This document shows positions 1 to 5,312 of a stretch of 8,373 nucleotides of DNA, piece after piece (within the stretch, counting starts at the first letter, position 1; every line of letters starts with the position of its first letter). The notes under the pieces are model-generated. The model saw nothing but the letters and a program-made list of their open reading frames with translations. It was not told where the DNA came from and ran no database searches. Source of the DNA: an uncultured Coriobacteriaceae bacterium (lineage in GTDB: Bacteria > Actinomycetota > Coriobacteriia > Coriobacteriales > UMGS124); the NCBI GenBank assembly GCA_900555105.1, contig USJP01000052.1:1-8373 (forward strand). Direction: 5' to 3'. Both the position numbers and the translations under genes were made by a program.

Positions 1-1
1 T

Positions 2-838
2 GTTGGTGCGTACCCCGACTACAAGATTCACGTTCACACCGACCGTCCCGACCATGTGCTCGATCACATGCTCGCCATCGGTCAGATTTTCAACGTCTTC
101 ATCCACAACATGGATATGGAGGCCCACGAGCGCACTGAGAAGATCGCTCAGGACAAGGCCGCCGAGGCTCCGGTCAAGCCGCTCGGCGTCATCGCTGTGG
201 CTGCCGGTTCCGGTCAGGCTGAAATCCTGCGTTCCCTGGGCGTCGACGTCGTCGTCGAGGGCGGCCAGACCATGAACCCCTCCACCGCAGACATCCTCGC
301 CGCCGCCAAGCAGGCGCGTGCCGAGCAGGTCATTGTGCTGCCCAACAACGGCAACATCATCATGGCTGCGCAGTCTGCCGCCGCAGCCGCCGACTTCCCT
401 ATGGCGGTCGTCACCACGCGCAGCGTCCCTCAGGGCTTCTCGGCGATGTTCGCCTTCAATCCGACTGCTTCGCTCGAGGACAACGCTGCCGCCATGGCCG
501 AGGTCCTGCCCGGCGTGCATGACGGCGAGATCACCCATGCCGTGCGCGATTCGCAGACGGTCAACGGCGACGCCATCCACTCCGGCGATGTCATCGGCCT
601 TGTCGACGACAAGGTGACCTACGTCGGCTCCGACGTCTGCGACATGTGTGTCGAGATGGTCAAGGCCATGCAGGCTGACATTGAGGGCGACACTCTCACC
701 ATCCTTGCGGGTCTCGACATGCCCCAGGACGAGTTCGAGGCCCTGGTTGAGCGTCTCGAGGACGCCGTGCCCGACCTCGACGTCGACGCCCATCGCGGCG
801 AGCAGCCTCTGTATCCCATCGTGCTTTCCATCGAGTAG
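2..838 (+). CDS. fakA: Fatty acid kinase ATP-binding subunit FakA (YloV/DAK family), C-terminal part, 5' truncated
   Basis: The frame is open from base 2 to the TAG at 836-838, giving 278 residues of the C-terminal part; the N-terminal DhaL-type ATP-binding domain lies outside the window. The first visible residues (KIHVHTDRPDHVLDHML) match the end of the middle domain of FakA/YloV. Next come GVIAVAAGSG (visible residues 62-71), GGQTMNPST (87-95) and LPNNGNIIMAA (113-123), which are hallmarks of the C-terminal domain related to the fatty-acid-binding DegV/FakB fold. In the known family, FakA phosphorylates a fatty acid held by FakB to give acyl-phosphate in the cytosol. That product enters phospholipid synthesis through PlsY or is converted to acyl-ACP by PlsX, which is encoded downstream here. 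No fakB is visible. The internal GTG at 56 is not the start, because the reading frame and homology continue upstream. The neighbour recG follows after 28 bp, an association also seen in Firmicutes. Confidence 0.92.
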   Translation, partial: VGAYPDYKIHVHTDRPDHVLDHMLAIGQIFNVFIHNMDMEAHERTEKIAQDKAAEAPVKPLGVIAVAAGSGQAEILRSLGVDVVVEGGQTMNPSTADILAAAKQARAEQVIVLPNNGNIIMAAQSAAAAADFPMAVVTTRSVPQGFSAMFAFNPTASLEDNAAAMAEVLPGVHDGEITHAVRDSQTVNGDAIHSGDVIGLVDDKVTYVGSDVCDMCVEMVKAMQADIEGDTLTILAGLDMPQDEFEALVERLEDAVPDLDVDAHRGEQPLYPIVLSIE

Positions 839-866
839 CCCGCTCGGCTCTCGTGTTCAGACGTAT

Positions 867-3044
867 ATGAGTTGCGCACAGGCCGTCTCATCCGCCGACC
901 GTCTCAAGCAGACGGCGGGTATGGGGCGGCCCGTGTCGTTTATCCGTGGTGTAGGGCCCGCCAAGGGTGCCCTGCTGGCAAAAATCGGTGTGCGCTCGGT
1001 CTTCGACGAACTTATGGCAACCCCTATGCGTTACCTCGACTTGAGCCAGCTCGTGGATGTGGCGCATGCTCGTGTGGGCGACCAGGCGAGTTTCGTGGTG
1101 CATGTCGACAAAGTCGAGCTCAAGCGCCCCCGTCCCCGTGTGACGGTGGTTGAGCTGTCGTGCTACGACGATACCGGCGTCGTCATGGTGTGCTTTTTCG
1201 GGCAGCCCTGGCTTGCCCAGAAGTTCGCTGAGGGTCAGACGCTGCTTCTTTTTGGCAAAGTGAGCTTTGGATATGGGTTCAAACGCTTGAATTCGCCTTA
1301 TTGGGAGGCGCTCGAGGGTGACGGCCCTGGGTTTGCCTGCGCATGCGCCGGGCATCCTATGCTTCCCGTCTATCACGCCACCGAGGGGCTCACAGGTCAG
1401 TGGCTACGCAGGCTGTCGTCGGAGTGTTTGACGGCTTTCCCCGATGCGCTGGCCCCCTGGCCCGCCGCTGTGCGGGCGCCGAGGCGCCTTATGCCACTCT
1501 CGCGTGCTTTGCGTGCGATGCACTACCCCTGCGATGGGGACGACGCCGAAGCCGCCCGCCGAAGGCTCGCCTTTGACGAGGCCGCCTTTCTCCAGGTGGC
1601 GCTGCGTGCCCGCCGTGACGTGCGCGTTATGGGAGTCAAGCCTGTCGAGCATGTGGTGGACGGCCCCCACGAGCGTGCCCTGCGCGCCGCTTTGCCGTTT
1701 GCCCTTACTGCCGACCAGCAAATAGCCGTTGACGAGATTCTCCTCGATATGGCAAGTCCACAGGCCATGAGCAGGCTGCTTTTGGGAGACGTGGGCACGG
1801 GCAAGACCGCTGTGGCGACCTTGGCCCTGGGGGCCGTGGCCGATTCAGGCGGCCAAGCTGCCCTCATGGCTCCCACGACCGTGCTTGCCCAGCAGTACGC
1901 CGACAAGGTGGGGCCCCTGCTCGATTCGGCGGACATCACCTGGGCGCTGCTCACGGGCGCTACGCCCAAGGCGCAGAGGGAGTCCATCCTCGCCGATCTT
2001 GCCCAAGGCCGTGCCTGTGTGCTTTTCGGCACGCATGCGGCCCTTTCCGAGGATGTCCGCTTCAACCGCCTCACGCTTGCCGTTATTGACGAGCAACAGC
2101 GATTCGGCGTGAACCAGCGCAATGCGCTGCGTGAGAAGGGTCGCGGGGCCGACTTGCTCATCATGAGTGCCACCCCCATTCCGCGCACGATGGCTCTGGC
2201 ACTCTATGGCGATCTTGACCGCAGCTACTTGCGCACTCGCCCCGTGAAAGGCGCTGGTATCACCACCGAGGTCATCGCCAAGCGCAATCGTGCCGATGCC
2301 TATGCCGCTATGCTTGAGGAGATCGCTCAGGGTCGCCAGGCCTATGTGGTCTGCCCCTTGGTGGGTGCCCCGGCGGGGGAGGGCGACGAGCCCGACCAGG
2401 CGGCTCTCGAGCTTGAGGCGGGCGAGGACCCCAGCGACCCCCAGGCAGCTCAAAAGGTTGCCCGCTCCCTTGCCGGCAGCGTCTTTGGGGCCTATGAAGT
2501 GGGGCTTCTTACCGGTCGCATGAAGCCCCAGGAAAAAGCCCGGGTTATGGCTGATTTCAAGGCGGGTACGATTCAGGTGCTCGTCTCGACCACCGTCATC
2601 GAGGTCGGTGTCGACGTCCCCAACGCAACGGTCATGCTCATCGAGGACGCGGAGCGTTTTGGCCTGGCACAGCTCCATCAGCTGCGCGGCCGCGTGGGGC
2701 GAGGCAAGTACCCTGGCCATGTCTTCCTGTGCACGAGCGCCACTTCGGCCAATGCCAAACGACGCATGAAAGCGCTCGTCGAGACATCCGATGGTTTTGA
2801 GCTTGCCGAGCAGGACCTGCAATTGCGCCGAGAAGGCGATATCATGGGCGTCCGCCAGTCGGGCGAGGTCTCGCTTCGCTTTGTGGACCTTGCCCGCGAC
2901 GCGGACCTTTTGCAGGATGCGCACGACCTGGCATGCGACATGCTCCAGGCGGATCCTCTCATGCAAGACCCATGCCATGTTCCCATCAAAGCGGAGGTCG
3001 TCGCGCGATATGGCGACGTTTTCCGCGACGTAAGTGGAGGTTAA
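867..3044 (+). CDS. recG: ATP-dependent DNA helicase RecG
   Basis: This 725-aa protein is a superfamily 2 helicase that remodels stalled replication forks and branch-migrates Holliday junctions. Numbering is from the ATG at 867. The wedge/OB domain opens with a GVGPAKGALLAKIGV hairpin motif (from about residue 28) and an RYLDL segment. Walker A is GDVGTGKT (307-314), motif II is DEQQ (408-411, followed by RFGV), motif III is SAT (434-436), and the motif VI region is QLRGRVGRG (605-613) after VSTTVIEVGVDVPNA. The C-terminus carries the RecG-like DLQLRREGDIMGVRQSG. Two features are unusual: motif II has Gln where RecG normally has His, and an acidic Glu/Asp/Pro-rich insert follows AYVVCPLV. The start is uncertain. 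ATG 867 has no clear SD and would add 18 residues, while ATG 921 (MGRPVSF) gives 707 aa, closer to the family's usual length of about 690. Upstream in-frame sequence overlaps fakA and is not coding in this frame. Confidence 0.95.
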   Translation: MSCAQAVSSADRLKQTAGMGRPVSFIRGVGPAKGALLAKIGVRSVFDELMATPMRYLDLSQLVDVAHARVGDQASFVVHVDKVELKRPRPRVTVVELSCYDDTGVVMVCFFGQPWLAQKFAEGQTLLLFGKVSFGYGFKRLNSPYWEALEGDGPGFACACAGHPMLPVYHATEGLTGQWLRRLSSECLTAFPDALAPWPAAVRAPRRLMPLSRALRAMHYPCDGDDAEAARRRLAFDEAAFLQVALRARRDVRVMGVKPVEHVVDGPHERALRAALPFALTADQQIAVDEILLDMASPQAMSRLLLGDVGTGKTAVATLALGAVADSGGQAALMAPTTVLAQQYADKVGPLLDSADITWALLTGATPKAQRESILADLAQGRACVLFGTHAALSEDVRFNRLTLAVIDEQQRFGVNQRNALREKGRGADLLIMSATPIPRTMALALYGDLDRSYLRTRPVKGAGITTEVIAKRNRADAYAAMLEEIAQGRQAYVVCPLVGAPAGEGDEPDQAALELEAGEDPSDPQAAQKVARSLAGSVFGAYEVGLLTGRMKPQEKARVMADFKAGTIQVLVSTTVIEVGVDVPNATVMLIEDAERFGLAQLHQLRGRVGRGKYPGHVFLCTSATSANAKRRMKALVETSDGFELAEQDLQLRREGDIMGVRQSGEVSLRFVDLARDADLLQDAHDLACDMLQADPLMQDPCHVPIKAEVVARYGDVFRDVSGG
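3036..3040 (+). promoter_or_regulatory. Ribosome binding site of coaD, inside the recG 3' end
   Basis: GGAGG lies 8 nt before the ATG at 3049 and overlaps the last codons of recG. This favours ATG 3049 over the in-frame GTG at 3034, which lies upstream of the SD, and over TTG 3046, which is only 5 nt from it. The layout suggests coaD is translated from the recG transcript. Confidence 0.75.
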
Positions 3045-3048
3045 GTTG

Positions 3049-3588
3049 ATGACACCCACTGCTATTGCCGATGCGGCATCCCAGACCCCCGCACCCCGGC
3101 GGTTCCTCGTGCCCGGCACGTTCGACCCCATCACGCGCGGCCATCTTGACGTCATCGAGCGCGCAAGCAGGCTCTGCGACGAGGTGATCGTCGCGGTCGC
3201 CGAGTCCAAGCACAAGCGGGGGGGCACCGCCTTCACCCTTGAGGAGCGCGTGCAGCTTGTGCGCGAGGCCACGGCTCATATGCCCAGCGTCTCGGTCATG
3301 CCGTTCCAAGGGCTTCTCGTGACGTTCGCGCGCTCGCTGGGCGGCGTGACGGCGGTGGTCAAGGGGCTTCGCCTCACGACTGACTTCGAGTACGAGCTGC
3401 AGCAAGCCAACCTCAACTACCGCATGGCCCCCGAGCTCGAAGAGATTTTCGTCATGGGCGGTGCCGACTACGGCTACGTCTCGAGTTCGGCCGTGCGAGA
3501 GATAGCGGAGTTGGGCGGCGACGTCGCACAGTTTGTCACGCCCAATGTCGAAGCCGCGCTTCGTCGACGTTACCCGTTGAATGGCTGA
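3049..3588 (+). CDS. coaD: Phosphopantetheine adenylyltransferase (PPAT)
   Basis: This 179-aa enzyme transfers AMP from ATP to 4'-phosphopantetheine to form dephospho-CoA, the penultimate step of coenzyme A synthesis, in the cytosol. The nucleotidyltransferase signature GTFDPITRGHLD is at residues 23-34 and includes the TxGH catalytic motif (T29, G31, H32). FTLEERVQLV (62-71), VVKGLR...TDFEYE (103-116) and VSSSAVREIA (144-153) follow in family order. The family is usually about 160 aa. The extra length is an Ala/Pro/Thr-rich N-terminal extension of roughly 18 residues before RRFLVPGTFDP, which may be real or an overlong start, although the SD supports this ATG. Only 4 nt separate the recG stop from this start, so the two are probably co-transcribed. 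The 16S rRNA methyltransferase gene rsmD, often found between recG and coaD in other bacteria, is absent here. Confidence 0.96.
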   Translation: MTPTAIADAASQTPAPRRFLVPGTFDPITRGHLDVIERASRLCDEVIVAVAESKHKRGGTAFTLEERVQLVREATAHMPSVSVMPFQGLLVTFARSLGGVTAVVKGLRLTTDFEYELQQANLNYRMAPELEEIFVMGGADYGYVSSSAVREIAELGGDVAQFVTPNVEAALRRRYPLNG

Positions 3589-3605
3589 TATTTCACAGCC
3601 TGCCC

Positions 3606-3634
3606 TTAAAGCGCGGCCTATCTTCTGCTATTCT
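3606..3634 (+). promoter_or_regulatory. Possible promoter for the coiled-coil protein / DUF177 pair
   Basis: A candidate extended -10 reads TGC-TATTCT (TG at 3626-3627, hexamer 3629-3634). It lies 17 nt after a weak -35, TTAAAG (3606-3611). Transcription would begin near 3641, leaving a leader of about 75 nt. The -35 matches consensus poorly, so this is a tentative call. Confidence 0.3.
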
Positions 3635-3653
3635 TAGCTGCTTGAAGATAGGC
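3616..3653. repeat. 10-bp perfect inverted repeat with 18-nt spacer (possible operator or hairpin)
   Basis: GCCTATCTTC (3616-3625) is repeated as its exact reverse complement GAAGATAGGC (3644-3653). Inside the spacer, GCTA-TTCT-TAGC (3627-3638) can form a small inner stem. No T-run follows on either strand, so it is a poor intrinsic terminator. The arms flank the candidate -10 at 3629-3634, which would suit an operator, but this is inference. Confidence 0.6.
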
Positions 3654-3659
3654 AATCCG

Positions 3660-3689
3660 CGTCCATGCGTTAGCCGCCCATGCGTTAGC
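3660..3689. repeat. Two-copy 15-bp tandem direct repeat
   Basis: CGTCCATGCGTTAGC (3660-3674) is followed immediately by CGCCCATGCGTTAGC (3675-3689), differing at one base. It lies in the intergenic region 15 bp before the SD of the next gene. It could be a slippage duplication or a paired protein-binding site; the sequence alone does not decide. Confidence 0.8.
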
Positions 3690-3715
3690 AACACGTCGCC
3701 ATCGGAGGACATCCC

Positions 3716-4243
3716 ATGCCCGGTACTGAAATTGAAGCCTTCATTGAAGAGCTGGAAGATCTGATCAACAACGCCAAGTCCCCCCTGTCCGGCGGCGGTT
3801 CCAAGAAGATCATCGAGGCAGACACGGCGTATGCCATCCTCGATGACATCAAGCGCTCGCTGCCCGAGGAGTTCCAGAAGGCGCGTCGCATTCTGCGTGA
3901 GCGCGACGAGATCATCGAAGAGGCCAACACCCAGGCCAACCACACCATCGACGATGCCAATGCTCAGGCGTCCATCATGGTCAGCGAGCAGGAGGTCGTG
4001 CGCCTAGCCAACAACATGGCCGCCGACATCAAGCGTCACGCTGAGGAAGACGCCCGTGACACCCGTTACTGGGCCGAGGGCGTTGCCGACAAGACCCTCG
4101 AGCAGCTCCAGAACCAGCTGCACGTCGTCATCGACATGGCCTCGCATCTGCTTGACCAGACCCAGGAGTGCCGCAACCTGCTGACTGGCGTGGCTCAGGC
4201 TGACGAGCCGGCCGAGTACCAGGACGACCGCGATGTCCAATAA
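3716..4243 (+). CDS. Coiled-coil protein, positional counterpart of SepIVA / DivIVA-like cell-division protein
   Basis: This 175-aa soluble protein has no signal peptide or membrane segment. The ATG at 3716 is preceded by GGAGG (3704-3708) at 7 nt spacing, a strong start. Residues 1-20 are a short acidic helix (EAFIEELEDLINNA), followed by a Gly/Ser linker (SPLSGGGSKK) and then a segment (about 31-56) predicted helical. A long charged heptad-like helix rich in Glu, Arg, Ala and Gln runs from about 53 to 155. The Ala/Gln-rich ANTQANHTIDDANAQA part resembles the stalk of ATP synthase subunit b, for which such proteins are often mis-annotated. In mycobacteria the gene just before the DUF177 gene and rnc is SepIVA, a DivIVA-domain septation factor. 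The shared position and coiled-coil nature suggest a related role, but I see no clear DivIVA motif. The gene overlaps the DUF177 gene by 11 nt, implying translational coupling. Confidence 0.6.
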   Translation: MPGTEIEAFIEELEDLINNAKSPLSGGGSKKIIEADTAYAILDDIKRSLPEEFQKARRILRERDEIIEEANTQANHTIDDANAQASIMVSEQEVVRLANNMAADIKRHAEEDARDTRYWAEGVADKTLEQLQNQLHVVIDMASHLLDQTQECRNLLTGVAQADEPAEYQDDRDVQ

Positions 4244-4916
4244 GCTTTCCTTCCCTCAGGTCAAGCTTTCCATCGAGAGCGGCCTGGCGAGTCCCGGCGA
4301 CACGATTTCGGTGCAGGACACTATTGATGTCGACGCCTTCTCCATCGGTGGGCGCGACCTCAAGGTGAGCGATGGCATCTCGTACGATATCGTGCTCACC
4401 AATACCGGCGACGGCATCCTCGCCACGGGTATGGCCCGCTTTGAGGCGGACACGGCGTGCGACAGGTGCCTCGGTCCCGCTCACCTCGACGTTAATGCCG
4501 AGATTTCGTGCTATTACCTGCACGAGGAGCCTGAAGACGAGGTGGAGGACGAGAGCGATTTCGGTCTCATCGACGCTTCCGACGGCACGGTGGACCTCGG
4601 CGAGGCTATCCAGGGCGGCCTTGCCATGGAAATCCCCTATGTGATCACCTGCACCGATGACTGCAAGGGCCTGTGCCCGCAGTGTGGCGCCAACCTCAAC
4701 GACGGTCCGTGTGGCTGTGTCATCGTGCATGACCCCGACTTCGATCGACCCAACCCCTTCGCGGCACTGGCTACCCTCAAGTTCGATGATGCCGAGGCTG
4801 CCCACGATGTGGACGACCTCGAGGATGTCCTCGATGACGACTCCGACGATTTGGACGACGAGGAGTTCGAAAAGGAGTGGGAGAGCCGCGAGGCGGAGCA
4901 GGGTGAGCCCCGCTAG
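4233..4916 (+). CDS. yceD: DUF177 / YceD family protein with cysteine cluster and acidic tail
   Basis: This 227-aa cytosolic protein starts at an ATG inside the previous gene's end, with AGGA (4221-4224) 8 nt upstream. Its core shows the family features: ARFEADTACDRCLGP (68-82, Cys76 and Cys79), then GLAMEIPYVITC (129-140) and the DDCKGLCPQCGANLN stretch, with Cys140, 144, 148, 151, 160 and 162, ending in the conserved DRPNPFAALATL (171-182). The paired cysteines could bind a metal. The family is tied to ribosome biogenesis: it sits next to rpmF across bacteria, and a plant DUF177 protein is needed for 23S rRNA accumulation. Its exact biochemical role is not established. It is longer than typical members (about 170-190 aa) because of a tail (185-227) in which 23 of 43 residues are Asp or Glu, plus another acidic patch at 98-109. 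It precedes rpmF by 126 bp. Confidence 0.9.
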   Translation: MSNKLSFPQVKLSIESGLASPGDTISVQDTIDVDAFSIGGRDLKVSDGISYDIVLTNTGDGILATGMARFEADTACDRCLGPAHLDVNAEISCYYLHEEPEDEVEDESDFGLIDASDGTVDLGEAIQGGLAMEIPYVITCTDDCKGLCPQCGANLNDGPCGCVIVHDPDFDRPNPFAALATLKFDDAEAAHDVDDLEDVLDDDSDDLDDEEFEKEWESREAEQGEPR

Positions 4917-4949
4917 GTGTGAAGGGGCTGCGCAGGTTCTTTTGACCTT

Positions 4950-4977
4950 TTGAACGTATGGACTTTTGTGTTATTAT
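4950..4977 (+). promoter_or_regulatory. Promoter upstream of rpmF (extended -10)
   Basis: TTGAAC (4950-4955) is a good -35. A 16-nt spacer leads to an extended -10, TGT-TATTAT (TG at 4969-4970, hexamer 4972-4977). A second AT-rich hexamer, TATAAC (4975-4980), is offset by 3 nt. Transcription should begin near 4984, giving a leader of about 60 nt before rpmF. The region is markedly more AT-rich than its surroundings, which supports the call. Confidence 0.7.
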
Positions 4978-5003
4978 AACCAACCGTGCAATGAGCAGTT
5001 CGC

Positions 5004-5018
5004 CCTCCCAGGGGGAGG
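5004..5018 (+). promoter_or_regulatory. GC-rich hairpin in the rpmF leader
   Basis: CCTCCC (5004-5009) can pair with GGGAGG (5013-5018) across a 3-nt loop, a 6-bp mostly G-C stem in the predicted 5' UTR. The 3' arm contains a strong SD-like string (GGAGGAG, 5014-5020) that lies 22 nt from the rpmF start, too far to act directly. The working SD is GAGAGG (5031-5036), 6 nt before the ATG. A regulatory role is inference. Confidence 0.45.
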
Positions 5019-5042
5019 AGCGAGTTTTAAGAGAGGTACACG

Positions 5043-5222
5043 ATGGCAGTTCCCAAGCGTAAAACCGGTCGTAGCAAGACTCGTTCGCGTCGTGCCGCGA
5101 ACACCAAGGTCCAGACGATGCAGACCTGCATCTGCCCCCAGTGCGGCGCCGCTAAGCTCCCTCACCGCGTTTGCCCCACCTGCGGCACCTATAAGGGCCG
5201 TCAGGTCATCGCAGTCGACTAA
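5043..5222 (+). CDS. rpmF: 50S ribosomal protein bL32, zinc-ribbon type
   Basis: This 59-aa protein starts MAVPKRKTGRSKTRSRRA, the standard bL32 N-terminus, basic and rRNA-binding. It then carries a zinc ribbon: CPQC (Cys31, Cys34), LPHRVCPTC (Cys44, Cys47) and ends GTYKGRQVIAVD. It is therefore the four-cysteine, zinc-binding form and not the Cys-free form made by some bacteria under zinc limitation. It is a structural component of the large subunit near the peptidyl-transferase exit region. ATG 5043 has the SD GAGAGG at 6 nt spacing. Its own promoter lies upstream, and a strong terminator begins 21 nt after its stop, so it can be expressed as a short single-gene message as well as with plsX. 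The yceD-rpmF-plsX order is widely conserved. Confidence 0.98.
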   Translation: MAVPKRKTGRSKTRSRRAANTKVQTMQTCICPQCGAAKLPHRVCPTCGTYKGRQVIAVD

Positions 5223-5243
5223 CGACTATTTCAGGGTTTGCCC

Positions 5244-5281
5244 AAAGGCCGGCGTTCGCATCTGCGACGTCGGCCTTTTTT
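5244..5281 (+). terminator. Intrinsic terminator / attenuator between rpmF and plsX
   Basis: AAAGGCCGGCGT (5244-5255) pairs with ACGTCGGCCTTT (5267-5278), 12 bp with one G-U wobble. A 3-bp extension CGC/GCG (5257-5259 with 5264-5266) follows after a bulged T and closes an ATCT loop. Six T residues (5276-5281) end the structure. This is a textbook Rho-independent terminator. Only 31 nt remain before plsX, with no convincing promoter, so downstream genes probably depend on read-through. Confidence 0.85.
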
Positions 5282-5312
5282 GTCCCTTTTCATTTCAAAC
5301 GAAAGAAGGAAC

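Noticed and set aside
648..866. In-frame extension of recG upstream into fakA
   Set aside because: The extra residues are an Arg/Ser/Pro-rich out-of-frame reading of fakA, and homology to RecG begins only after the ATG at 867 or 921.
1845..3272. A long minus-strand open frame opposite recG and coaD (about 475 codons)
   Set aside because: It mirrors the codon pattern of recG, runs across the recG-coaD junction and has no recognisable domains, so it is a shadow frame.
3616..3653. The inverted repeat as the coaD terminator
   Set aside because: Neither strand has a T-run after the stem and the loop is long, so Rho-independent termination is unlikely.
3716..4243. Annotation of the coiled-coil gene as ATP synthase subunit b
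   Set aside because: There is no N-terminal membrane helix, and no other atp genes are nearby. The resemblance is due to generic Ala/Gln/Glu-rich coiled-coil composition.
4942..4947. TTGACC as the -35 of the rpmF promoter
   Set aside because: It matches consensus well, but the distance to the -10 at 4972-4977 is 24 nt, too long. TTGAAC at 4950-4955 gives a proper 16-nt spacer.
4991..5062. A 23-codon upstream open frame (ATG 4991) overlapping the rpmF start, a possible leader peptide
   Set aside because: It has no SD, its product has no feature of an attenuator peptide, and it would start within about 7 nt of the predicted transcription start. Chance is the simpler explanation.
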